DNA of 64,000 nucleotides from Prosthecobacter gellanilyticus (lineage in GTDB: Bacteria > Verrucomicrobiota > Verrucomicrobiia > Verrucomicrobiales > Verrucomicrobiaceae), in the NCBI RefSeq assembly GCF_007992435.1, contig NZ_BKAG01000003.1, positions 62,001 to 126,000 of the forward strand. Reading direction: 5' to 3'. Within the stretch, counting starts at the first letter, position 1, and every line of letters begins with the position of its first letter. Shown one piece after another: positions 49,327-58,296 of this stretch. The notes under the pieces were generated by a model. It saw only the letters and a program-made list of their open reading frames with translations. It did not search any database and had not been told where the DNA came from. The translations under genes and the position numbers were made by a program.

Positions 49327-50901
49327 TTAGGCCGCCGGGGCTTCGATCTCCAGTCTCGGGAAGAGCGGGATCGGTGTGGCGAGCTGATGACCATCGGCCA
49401 GCAGACCCCAGGCGAGATGCTTGAACTCGAAACCGTCCGGCAGAGCCCAGCCGATCTGCTCGCGGGCTTTCGCCATCGCGGTGGGCATGATCGGGTCCAG
49501 CAAGACAGACACATGCGTGAGTGCTTCAGCGAGATGATAGAGCACGCTGTCGAGACGAGCAGCCTGCGCAGGATCTTTGGCCAGGGAGAAAGGCTTCGTG
49601 CTGTCCACAAAGGCATTCGCATGACTGACGATCTTCCACGCGGCAGCGATGCCATCGTGAATGCCCCAGGTGTTCATGGACTCGAGATAGGCAGGCACAG
49701 CCTCCACCACGGTCTGGCGTAGAGCCTTGTTCTCATCGTCATCATAGGTTCCGGGCGTGAGCTTGCCTTCACGATACTTGTGCGCCATGTTCAGGCTGCG
49801 GTTCAGCAGGTTGCCGAGACCACCGCCGAGCTCCTTGTTGTAGCTCATCATGATGCGCTCTTCGCTGAAGTCGCTGTCCTGACCCGTGGCGATGTCGCGC
49901 ATCAAATAATAGCGCAGACCATCGGGTGTGAAGGTGTCCGCGAGCGTGTCCGGATTGATCACGTTGCCCGTGCTCTTGCTCATCTTGGAGCCCTTCACAT
50001 TCCACCAGCCGTGCACCACGAGCTTCGGAATCTGATCATCCGGGAAGCCCAGGGCATGAAGCATTATCGGCCAGTAAACCGCATGGGCTGGGACCAGGAT
50101 GTCCTTGCCGATGATCTCGGCATCCGCAGGCCAGATTTTTTCAAAGTTGGGTAGGCCGGTGTTGCCCACTTCATCAGCGAGGTAGCCGGCGAAGCTGATG
50201 TAGTTCGTCAGCGCATCAAACCACACGTAGTTTACAAAGCGCTCGTCAAACGGCAGCGGGATGCCCCAGCTCAAACGCTCGACTGGACGTGAGATACAAA
50301 GGTCCTGCGCCTCTCCTTCGAGAGCATTGAGCACATCCTTGGCGCGATTGGCCGGGAAGATGAAATCAGGATGGGTCTGGATGTAGCCCTTCAGCCATTC
50401 CACATGCTCGCTGAGCTTGAAGTACCAGTTCTCTTCCTGGATCTCCACCACTTCGCCCCACTCCTCGCCGAAGTTGCCATCCGGGCCGCGTTCCTTGTCC
50501 GTCAGGAACTGCTCCTGGCGCACGCTGTAGAAGCCTGCGTAGCTCTTCTTGTAGAGCTGGCCGGCGTCATGCAGCTTCTGAAGCATGGCCTGCACGACCC
50601 TCTTGTGTTTCACGTCCGTGGTGGCGGCCCAGCCGTCAAAGCGGACGTTCAGCTTGTCCCAAAGCGCGGTGAAGTGCTGGGTAATGCCATCCACAAAAGC
50701 CTGCGGGTCCAGACCCACCTTGTCAGCGCTCTTCTGCACCTTCTGGCCATGCTGGTCCACACCCGTGAGGAAGTACACTTCGCGTCCGTTCTGCCGCTGA
50801 AAGCGCGCCATGACATCGGCGAGCACTTTTTCATACGCATGGCCGATATGCGGCGGCGCGTTCGTGTAGTCGATGGCGGTGGTGATGTAGTAGGGCTTCA
50901 C
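49327..50901 (-). CDS. metG: Methionyl-tRNA synthetase
   Basis: 524 residues from GTG 50901 (codes KPYYITTAIDYTNAPPHIGH; no ATG nearby in frame is better placed). Class I aminoacyl-tRNA synthetase signatures are both present: HIGH in PPHIGHAYEK and KMSKS in VKGSKMSKSTGN. It charges tRNA-Met. The anticodon-binding helical domain is present, but the C-terminal tRNA-binding (EMAP-like) domain found in E. coli MetG is missing, so the protein is of the shorter, monomer-like type. It is a standard housekeeping gene, here followed by an ECF sigma gene. Confidence 0.97.
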   Translation of the reverse strand: MKPYYITTAIDYTNAPPHIGHAYEKVLADVMARFQRQNGREVYFLTGVDQHGQKVQKSADKVGLDPQAFVDGITQHFTALWDKLNVRFDGWAATTDVKHKRVVQAMLQKLHDAGQLYKKSYAGFYSVRQEQFLTDKERGPDGNFGEEWGEVVEIQEENWYFKLSEHVEWLKGYIQTHPDFIFPANRAKDVLNALEGEAQDLCISRPVERLSWGIPLPFDERFVNYVWFDALTNYISFAGYLADEVGNTGLPNFEKIWPADAEIIGKDILVPAHAVYWPIMLHALGFPDDQIPKLVVHGWWNVKGSKMSKSTGNVINPDTLADTFTPDGLRYYLMRDIATGQDSDFSEERIMMSYNKELGGGLGNLLNRSLNMAHKYREGKLTPGTYDDDENKALRQTVVEAVPAYLESMNTWGIHDGIAAAWKIVSHANAFVDSTKPFSLAKDPAQAARLDSVLYHLAEALTHVSVLLDPIMPTAMAKAREQIGWALPDGFEFKHLAWGLLADGHQLATPIPLFPRLEIEAPAA

Positions 50902-51043
50902 AGGCAGGGATAGTTGAAACGGATTGAAATGGATATGTGGAGTATTGGCAGCAAATCAAGCTGGCCTGCAAGGGGGCACTTCAGCCGGGTTGAATGAAAA
51001 TCAGAGATCGCCACCGGCATTCACGTATGATCTACCTCTGACC

Positions 51044-51670
51044 ATGAAAGTCCTTCTCGCCGCCCTTTTCATCCCCGCTGCCCTCATCGCCCAGGAGGCC
51101 GCGAAGCCAGACCCGGATGCCTTGTTCCAGCAGGGTGTGCAGGCCTTCTATGATGCGAAGCCGAAGGAGTCCGTGGAGGCCTTTGACAAACTCATTGCCC
51201 TCGAGCCCCGGCTGAAGCCGCAGCTCTGGCAGCGTGGTCTCTCACTGTACCTGGCGGGAGATTACCAAGGCGGGCGCGAGCAGTTCGAGGTGCATCAGAC
51301 CGTGAACTCGAATGATGTGGAGAATGCCGCCTGGCATTTCATTTGTGTGGCCCGTGCGGAGAATCTGGAAGCAGCGAAGAAAGTGCTTATTCCCATCTCC
51401 GGCGACACCCGCGTGCCGATGAAGGAGGTGCATGATCTCTTTGCGGGCAAGGGCACCGTGGAGGATGTGCTCAAAGCTGCCGAGACGGGCGAGGGCGAGG
51501 CCTTGCGCAATCATCGCTGCTACGCGCATCTGTATCTGGGCCTGTATTTTGAAGCACTCGGTGATGAGGCGAAGGCCAAGGACCACATGCTGAAGGCGGC
51601 GAAGGATTACAGCATGGACCACTACATGGGGAAATCCGCGCAGGTGCACGTCAAAGTCCGTAAGTGGTGA
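51044..51670 (+). CDS. Small secreted TPR protein
   Basis: 208 residues from ATG 51044, giving signal peptide MKVLLAALFIPAALIAQEA; the longer frame from 50924 has no such signal. TPR-type helices: DALFQQGVQAFYDAKPKESV, KPQLWQRGLSLYLAGDYQGG, and near the C-terminus CYAHLYLGLYFEALGDEAKA. Helix YSMDHYMGKSAQVH ends the protein. It resembles short tetratricopeptide lipid-less periplasmic proteins of the NlpI type, but no functional motif is seen. Divergent from metG. Confidence 0.8.
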   Translation: MKVLLAALFIPAALIAQEAAKPDPDALFQQGVQAFYDAKPKESVEAFDKLIALEPRLKPQLWQRGLSLYLAGDYQGGREQFEVHQTVNSNDVENAAWHFICVARAENLEAAKKVLIPISGDTRVPMKEVHDLFAGKGTVEDVLKAAETGEGEALRNHRCYAHLYLGLYFEALGDEAKAKDHMLKAAKDYSMDHYMGKSAQVHVKVRKW

Positions 51671-51745
51671 AAAATTCGTCAGATTTGAGGATCAGTCTCA
51701 TCTGTTGGTTGCGAAAATCTGTATTTGGAGTCTCTTGACCGGTAC

Positions 51746-52780
51746 ATGACTCATGGCCCCGCTTCGGCTGATACCATTCTTCGTGCCGAGGTAAGCAGGG
51801 TAGGTCCTGAGTTGATCCTGGCAACGAAACCATACGCCGTGGACAGCACGGCAAAAAGCTGGTGGTATCTGCTTTCCACCGCCGTGTTTCTAGCCGTGGC
51901 GGCCTGGGCACCTCTCTACATTCCTGACTGGCTGCTGGTGCTGGAGATCGCCTTCAGCGTCCTCACCGGACTGCTCCTGCTCCGTCTCTTCGTGATCTAT
52001 CACGACCAGCAACACCACGCCATCCTGCCGAAGTCCAAGGTGGCCGAGTGGATGATGCGCGGCTTTGGCATCATCGCCCTGAGTCCGAGCAGCATCTGGC
52101 GCGCCTCGCACAATCATCACCACAATCATAATTCGAAGATCAAGGGCTCCCACATCGGCTCCTTCCCGATCATGACGCTGGACCATTTCCAGAAAGCCTC
52201 CAAGTCTGCCCGCTGGATCTACCTTTTCATGCGTCATCCGGTGACCATCTTTTCAGGTTACCTCACCGTCTTCATGCATGGCATGTGCCTGCGGCCCTTC
52301 ATCATGAAGCCGCGTGAGCACTGGGACTGTCTCCTGGCTCTGATGCTGCATGCCGGCCTGGGGGCCTGGCTTCTGATGTTCCATGGCTGGGATGACTGGT
52401 TGCTCGTGCAGGTCATCCCGCATGCCATCGCCAGTGCCATCGGCTCCTACCTCTTTTATGCGCAGCACAATTTTCCAGACGTGTCCTTCTATGACAAGTC
52501 CGGCTGGACGTATGACCGCGCCGCGCTGGAGTCCTCCAGCCATCTGAAGACCGGCCCGGTGATGGCCTGGTTCACGGCAAACATCGGCCTGCATCACATC
52601 CATCATCTGAATGCGCGCATCCCTTTCTACCGCCTCCCTGAGGCGATGGCCGCCATTCCTGAGCTGCGGAACCCCAAGGTCACCACGCTGCTTCCCCGTG
52701 ACATCCTGCGCTGTCTCCGCCTCAAGGTGTGGGACGTGAAGAAGCAGCGGATGGTCGGCCTGGACGAGTCTGATGCGTGA
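51746..52780 (+). CDS. Membrane fatty acid desaturase
   Basis: 344 residues from ATG 51746; a TTG at 51725 is possible. The three histidine boxes of acyl-lipid/omega desaturases are HDQQHH, HNHHHNH and GLHHIHH, with spacing typical of the DesA/FAD2-like family and hydrophobic pairs between them. It is expected to introduce a double bond into membrane fatty acyl chains using oxygen and electrons from ferredoxin or cytochrome b5, as an integral inner-membrane di-iron enzyme. The last segment NARIPFYRLPEAMAAIPE is also family-typical. Confidence 0.93.
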   Translation: MTHGPASADTILRAEVSRVGPELILATKPYAVDSTAKSWWYLLSTAVFLAVAAWAPLYIPDWLLVLEIAFSVLTGLLLLRLFVIYHDQQHHAILPKSKVAEWMMRGFGIIALSPSSIWRASHNHHHNHNSKIKGSHIGSFPIMTLDHFQKASKSARWIYLFMRHPVTIFSGYLTVFMHGMCLRPFIMKPREHWDCLLALMLHAGLGAWLLMFHGWDDWLLVQVIPHAIASAIGSYLFYAQHNFPDVSFYDKSGWTYDRAALESSSHLKTGPVMAWFTANIGLHHIHHLNARIPFYRLPEAMAAIPELRNPKVTTLLPRDILRCLRLKVWDVKKQRMVGLDESDA

Positions 52781-52939
52781 GGCCCTGAGGTGACGGTGAC
52801 GCTGAGCCAGCAGGCATGATCACCAGAGGCCGCATTTCGGCCTGATGCGCCGGAGCTTCCAGAGCAGACGGAGATTGCCCGCTTTGCGTTTCTTAAGGCT
52901 TGTATGTCGGTCGGGGCTCGGGTTAGGAAACCGTCTCGC

Positions 52940-55900
52940 ATGGCAATTCAGGAGAAGAAATACAAGCTGGCGGCGGGCTTTCCCGTGTCACTGCGGCGGG
53001 AGGTTGACTCAACGATCATCCAGGAAGCGGTTCAGCATTACGACCAGGGGCGTTACATCGACTCATGGCGGGTGCTGGAACCTCACGGTCCCATGCAGGC
53101 GTGGAAGAACGCTGAGGCGCTTGTCTTTGGCTGCCGTCTGGCGGGAAATCTGGCGGCGGGCCGGCTGGCGGCGCTGCTGATCCGCCGCGCGGCGCGCACG
53201 GCTCCGCATCATCCACAGGTGATCCTGCACTTCGGCTATCATCTCCAGGATTTTCGCGGCATGATGGCCGCATGGCGTCATGCGCTGGAGTCCGAGGTGC
53301 ATGTGGCGCATGATCTCGAGATCCTGGCGGATCTGAAAGCGATGAGGGCGCGCATCGCCGGTAGTTACCGCGACTTCGACACGGCATGGAAGCTGTGGGA
53401 GGAAGCGGCGGTGCTGAACCCTGACAAACCCTGGCTGGGTGTCGAGAAGACCTCCATCCTGCTCAGCCAGGAGAGACGTGAGGAGGCGCTGCAAACCATC
53501 GAGGAAGCGCTTGTGCTGCGGCCGTGGTATCGCCCGGCGGTGCAGCATAAGGGACGCGTTCTGCATCTGCTGGGGCGCGGGCATGAGGCCATCCAGTTTT
53601 TGGCGGAGGCGAACGCACGCATGCAGAGTCACAGCATCGCCTGCCAGCTTCTCACCTTGAAGCGGGAGGTGGATGATCACGCGGGCATGGCGGAGCTGGT
53701 GGAGCGCATCGACTCGCTCTCCGTGCTCGCCGAGGCCGCGGAGCATGAGTGGTTGCAGGCTCGTCGCGCGGATGTGTTTTATCTGAAGGGTGACTACTCG
53801 GCTGCGGCTGCGGCGGCAGCGCAAGTTTCCGGAGACTACTACTCGGCGCTGGCCAAACGTTTGGAGCAGCCCGGCCTGCAGGCGCGTCGCGTGCGGCTGC
53901 CCTTTGAGTTTGTGCATCAAAAGCACAACACCTGCGCTCCAGCCACACTTGCAGCTGTTTCTCACTACTGGCGGAAGGAGATCACCATGGAGCAGATCGT
54001 GGATGCCATCTGCTATGATGGCACGCATGACTACTCGGAGCGCGAGTGGGCCGTGGCGAATGGTTTCGCCGTGAAGGAGTTCACGCTCACGCTGGAGTCG
54101 GTGCGGCAGTTGATCGATGCGCAGGTGCCGATCGTGCTCACGACCGTGGAGGTCACGTCCGCGCATTCGCAGGCGCTGATCGGTTATGACGATGTCCGCG
54201 AGACTCTTTTCATCCAGGATCCGGGCGAGCCACATTACCGCGAAACTTCCGCGCAGGAGTTTCTGAACAGCTACAAGCTCACCGGCCCGCGCGGGATGGC
54301 GCTGGTGCCGCAGGAGCGCGCAGAATGGCTGGCTGCGCAGTCGCTGCCGGATGAGGCCATGTATGATCTGAACCACCGCTTCAGCCTCGCGCTGGCCGCG
54401 TATGACCGGCCTGCGGCGGAAGCCGTGTGGAAGGAGATGGAGTCGGTCGATGCCGGGCATCGTCTTGTGTTGATGGGGCGGCTGTCGCTCGCGTCTTTTG
54501 ATGGCAATGAAGTGGCGAGAGCAGAAGCGCTGGAGCTTTTGCAAAAAGCCTTTCCCGAGGATCCGCGCCTCTTGTACTGGAAGATCCAGTCCCTCCGCGG
54601 CCTGGGCCGCAGTGATGAGCGCCTGCGCCTGCTACGCGACTTCGTGCAGAGTGACAAATGCCAGGTCTGGGCGCTGCGCATGTATGGCGAGGAGCTTCTC
54701 GAGGACGCACGCAGCTGGCCGGAGGCACGCCGTCAGCTTCGTCGTGCGCATGTGGCATCTCCTTCTGACGCGGGAGTGCTCATCCGCATGGCGGACCTCA
54801 TGCGGCGTTCACAGAAGGCCGAGCCGGATGACTATCTCACGATCTATCGCTTTGCCGCGGCGCTGTCAGACAAAGTGGAAGGCTATGCGCAAATTTGGTT
54901 CAGCCATTCGGTGAGCCTTGGCCGCATCGAGCAGGCGATCGACTGGCTGCGGCGGCGCATGCGCGCGTATGGTTCGAAATCAGCCGCGCCCTCACTGACT
55001 CTGGTGCAGGCGCTGGATGGCCTGAACCGTCCGGAGATGGTGGAGGTCATGCACGAGGCCGTGGCCATGCGGCCGGATGACGGCGAACTGCTGGTGGAGC
55101 TGGCGCGTCTGGAGACAAGGCTCGGCCACTTTGAGGAAGCCGCCTCCCTGCTGCAGCGCGCGGAGGGGAAGACCCTGCCGGCGAGGTGGCAGCGGGCGCA
55201 GGCCTTGCTGCTGCGCCGTCGTGAGGGTCCGGCGGCCGAACTAACAATGTGGCAAAATATTCTGGTGCTTGAGCCGCTGGCCTTTGATGCGCATCAGGTC
55301 GTGGCGCGCGAGCTGGCTGGCACGGGTGGAAACCTCGCGGCCATCCGGCATCTGGAGACCGTGGCGGCCCGCTTCCCGCATCACTACTCTCTCGGGCAGC
55401 TTTTGGTGCAGTGGCAGCATGACACGGATGCGGAGCTCGCGCTGCCGCAGATCCAGCGGATGATCGAGATGCATCCCACAGACCCGTGGGCGCGCCGGCA
55501 GATCGCGCTTGTGTTTCAGGATCTGGGACGTCATGAGGAGGCTCTGGCCGGGGCACGTGAAGCCGTGGCGCTGGCTCCTGACGAGGCGGCAGGTCACGCC
55601 ATCCAGGGCAGGGTGCTGCAGGTCATGGCGCGTGATGCTGAAGCCGCGGAGTGTTTCCGCCAGGGCATCCGCCTGGACGTGAACTACTCCCAGAGCTTTG
55701 AGGCGCTGATCCGCACCGCCGCCGGCACAGATCTGCAGCGGAAGGAGCTGGCCTTCATCCGCTCTGAGATGATCCGTCAGGTGCTCAATGGCAGCGGTCT
55801 CCATGCGTATCGCGGGCAGGCCAGCCTGATCCTGAACCCGCATGAGTTGCATGAGGAGCTTTTGGAGGTGTGGAAAGCACGCCCTGACCTCTGGGAAGCG

Positions 55901-58276
55901 TGGTCGGTGCTGATCCAGCAGAAGCTGGATCTGCGCGCGCGTGAAGACGCGCTGAAACTGGCGCAGGAAGCCACGCAGCGCTTTGCCTTGTCCCCGGGAG
56001 CATGGCGTGATCTCGCGACGGTGCACCGCCATTCCGGAGACCACCCGGCGGCGCTGGAAACCATGCGCCGTGTGACCCAGATGAATCCTGACTGGCCGGA
56101 CGGCTGGCTGCTGCTGGCGGAGTACCAGGAAGATGCGCGCGAGGCCGCGGCCGCGGTGCAGACGCTGCGCAATGGCGTGGCACGCCTGCCCCTGGAGCTG
56201 ATGCTGCGGGGATCCCTGGCCGCGTTGCTGTGGCGCACGGGCATGCGTGAGGAGGCCTGGTCTCTGGCGGAACGAACCGCGCTGGAAGAACCCGGGGCGG
56301 ACTGGGCCTGGACTCTGCTGAACAACTGGGCGGAGATCCTGCAGCGCCAGGACCGCCTGCTGGAGCTGGGGCGCTCACTCACGCGCCAGCGGCCCGGAGA
56401 TGCACGCGCGTGGATGCTCCTCGCAAGGCTGCTGCCGACCCAGCACATCCAGGAGATCCTCCATGCCTTCGACCAGGCGCTGAAGATCAATCCGCATCTG
56501 GCGGATGCCTATGACTTGCGCGCGGAGACGCTTGCATCGCTGGGCCGCATTGACGAGGCGGAGGCGTCATTGAGAACGGGTCCGTGGGAGGCGGCGAACA
56601 TGCCGCACAATCTCTGCGGCCGTGCCGCCTGGCTGCTGGCCGTGCGTGGAGACCTGGTGGGCGCCATCCAGCGCATGAAGATGGTGCTGGAGAAGAACAG
56701 CAACTACTACTGGGGCTGGCGCATGCTTTCCCAGTGGTCGGAGCAGCGCCGTGACATGATCAGCTGGCGCAGGGCGGCGCAGCACATGATCCAGCTCAAT
56801 CCACGGTCCGCGGAGCCCTACAACGTGGCGGCAGATGCCGAGCTGCAGGCGGGCAAGCGTGACGCGGGCATCCGCCATCTGCGGGATGCGCTGCATGTGG
56901 ATCCGGGTGACGTGTATGCTGCGCATCGTTTGTTAGGCTTGTTCTGGGATGCGCGAGACATGGTCGGGCTCGCGGAGGCGGCACAGGGCATGGCCACGCA
57001 TGGGCATGTCGGTCTCGTACGCCGGGTGTACCTCATGCTTGCGGCCACGGAGAAGCAGGACCTCACCCAGGTCCGTGCAGACCTGGAGTGGCTGGCCACA
57101 CAGCCGGACATGCTGGGGCCGATGCTCGAGCTCGTGCAGAACCGCTTCCAAGGACATAACAAAAAGCTTCACAATATCTACAACGAGGTGGTGAGCCAGG
57201 TCGCGGAGGCGGGACGCATCGGCCCCGCCTTTGCCGTGAGCTGGGTGCGCCGGCAGCACGCGCAGCGGAACTGGGCCTGCTGGCGCCAGCTCGCGTCCTG
57301 GATTCCACGCCTGGGCACACGCATCGTGCCGGCGGTGGCGGACTATCTGGATCTCATGGGGGAGGCGAAGGCGGCGAACCCGCAGCTCAAGCTCTTCATC
57401 CAGGAGCACGGGACGTTCCTGCGCGGGCATACCCTCTTGTGGAGTAAAGTTGGTTATGCATTCGCTGCCAGCGGCGAGTTCATGGACTGCGCCCAGTGGC
57501 TCCTGCCGGACTATCAGCGGCCGGATGCGGAGGCGTGGTCGCTGTCAAACCTCTGCATCAGCCTCCGGGAGATCGGTGACAAGGCGGAATCTGCCCGAGT
57601 GAGCCAGCATGTGGTGGCCATGGGGCTGCAGGATGTGAGCTGGCCCATGCATGTGGCCATTGCCGCGCATGGAGCGGCCAAGGCGGGCCAGTATGACGAG
57701 GTGAACCGGATTTTGAAACGTGAGCCCTTCCGGGGTCAGGCCTCGGAGTGGCGTGTGCTGGCCCTCGCCGCCGGTGCCTATGCGGAGGTCATGTCCACCC
57801 CGCGTGATCAGGCCCGGGCGGCCTTCATGAGGTTTCATGCCCAGGCCAAGGAGCAACTGCGCGGGACCGCTCTCAGCAAGGGTGTGCAGGATGATCTCGA
57901 CCTGGCGGTGGAGAAGATGAAGGCCCACTGTGGTGTGCGGATGCCCTTTGGCAGCAGGCTCAAAGGCGGCACTCCCCGGGCCGCGCCCGCCTCCGGTGGC
58001 GGCACCACGGGTTTCGGCATGGGCATCTTCGGGCTCATCTACGTCCTATTCATGCTCATGCGGAGCTGTGACCACTCCACCAGCCAGACCATGCCGCGCC
58101 CGAGCCGGCAGGAGCTGGACCTCCTGCTGAAGCAATCACAGCAGCAGGTGGAAGCGTCCCAGCCGAACCGTGAAGAATTCGGCCTGGAGCGTCCGCCTGC
58201 CAACTCGCTCCAGGAACTGCTGGACCGGCAGAAGCGCACGGAGCTTCCGAATGATCTGCTGCTGAGGCCAAGGTGA
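52940..58276 (+). CDS. Giant TPR protein with embedded C39-like peptidase domain
   Basis: 1778 residues from ATG 52940 (MAIQEKKYKLAAGFPVSLRR); the frame stays open 12 codons upstream. N-terminal TPR helices (1-300) are followed by a papain-like C39 domain at about 320-470: FVHQKHNTCAPATLAAVSHYW with catalytic Cys332, AHSQALIGYDD with His409 and IQDPGEP with Asp427. About 1200 residues of TPR repeats follow (AVALAPDEAAGHAIQGRVLQ, YDLRAETLASLGRIDEAEAS). A hydrophobic segment (GMGIFGLIYVLFMLMRS) lies near residue 1700, then a short charged tail. There is no signal peptide, so the bulk may be cytosolic and membrane-tethered at the C-terminus. C39 domains elsewhere cleave bacteriocin leader peptides at GG sites; no ABC exporter accompanies this one, and its substrate is unknown. 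Confidence 0.85.
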   Translation: MAIQEKKYKLAAGFPVSLRREVDSTIIQEAVQHYDQGRYIDSWRVLEPHGPMQAWKNAEALVFGCRLAGNLAAGRLAALLIRRAARTAPHHPQVILHFGYHLQDFRGMMAAWRHALESEVHVAHDLEILADLKAMRARIAGSYRDFDTAWKLWEEAAVLNPDKPWLGVEKTSILLSQERREEALQTIEEALVLRPWYRPAVQHKGRVLHLLGRGHEAIQFLAEANARMQSHSIACQLLTLKREVDDHAGMAELVERIDSLSVLAEAAEHEWLQARRADVFYLKGDYSAAAAAAAQVSGDYYSALAKRLEQPGLQARRVRLPFEFVHQKHNTCAPATLAAVSHYWRKEITMEQIVDAICYDGTHDYSEREWAVANGFAVKEFTLTLESVRQLIDAQVPIVLTTVEVTSAHSQALIGYDDVRETLFIQDPGEPHYRETSAQEFLNSYKLTGPRGMALVPQERAEWLAAQSLPDEAMYDLNHRFSLALAAYDRPAAEAVWKEMESVDAGHRLVLMGRLSLASFDGNEVARAEALELLQKAFPEDPRLLYWKIQSLRGLGRSDERLRLLRDFVQSDKCQVWALRMYGEELLEDARSWPEARRQLRRAHVASPSDAGVLIRMADLMRRSQKAEPDDYLTIYRFAAALSDKVEGYAQIWFSHSVSLGRIEQAIDWLRRRMRAYGSKSAAPSLTLVQALDGLNRPEMVEVMHEAVAMRPDDGELLVELARLETRLGHFEEAASLLQRAEGKTLPARWQRAQALLLRRREGPAAELTMWQNILVLEPLAFDAHQVVARELAGTGGNLAAIRHLETVAARFPHHYSLGQLLVQWQHDTDAELALPQIQRMIEMHPTDPWARRQIALVFQDLGRHEEALAGAREAVALAPDEAAGHAIQGRVLQVMARDAEAAECFRQGIRLDVNYSQSFEALIRTAAGTDLQRKELAFIRSEMIRQVLNGSGLHAYRGQASLILNPHELHEELLEVWKARPDLWEAWSVLIQQKLDLRAREDALKLAQEATQRFALSPGAWRDLATVHRHSGDHPAALETMRRVTQMNPDWPDGWLLLAEYQEDAREAAAAVQTLRNGVARLPLELMLRGSLAALLWRTGMREEAWSLAERTALEEPGADWAWTLLNNWAEILQRQDRLLELGRSLTRQRPGDARAWMLLARLLPTQHIQEILHAFDQALKINPHLADAYDLRAETLASLGRIDEAEASLRTGPWEAANMPHNLCGRAAWLLAVRGDLVGAIQRMKMVLEKNSNYYWGWRMLSQWSEQRRDMISWRRAAQHMIQLNPRSAEPYNVAADAELQAGKRDAGIRHLRDALHVDPGDVYAAHRLLGLFWDARDMVGLAEAAQGMATHGHVGLVRRVYLMLAATEKQDLTQVRADLEWLATQPDMLGPMLELVQNRFQGHNKKLHNIYNEVVSQVAEAGRIGPAFAVSWVRRQHAQRNWACWRQLASWIPRLGTRIVPAVADYLDLMGEAKAANPQLKLFIQEHGTFLRGHTLLWSKVGYAFAASGEFMDCAQWLLPDYQRPDAEAWSLSNLCISLREIGDKAESARVSQHVVAMGLQDVSWPMHVAIAAHGAAKAGQYDEVNRILKREPFRGQASEWRVLALAAGAYAEVMSTPRDQARAAFMRFHAQAKEQLRGTALSKGVQDDLDLAVEKMKAHCGVRMPFGSRLKGGTPRAAPASGGGTTGFGMGIFGLIYVLFMLMRSCDHSTSQTMPRPSRQELDLLLKQSQQQVEASQPNREEFGLERPPANSLQELLDRQKRTELPNDLLLRPR

Positions 58277-58296
58277 GCTTCTGACACCCCGACTTG

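Noticed and set aside
53063-54544. A 493-codon open frame on the minus strand within the giant TPR gene
   Set aside because: It is antisense to a strongly supported coding region and its translation is rich in His/Arg/Gln without a recognisable fold, typical of a shadow frame in GC-rich DNA.
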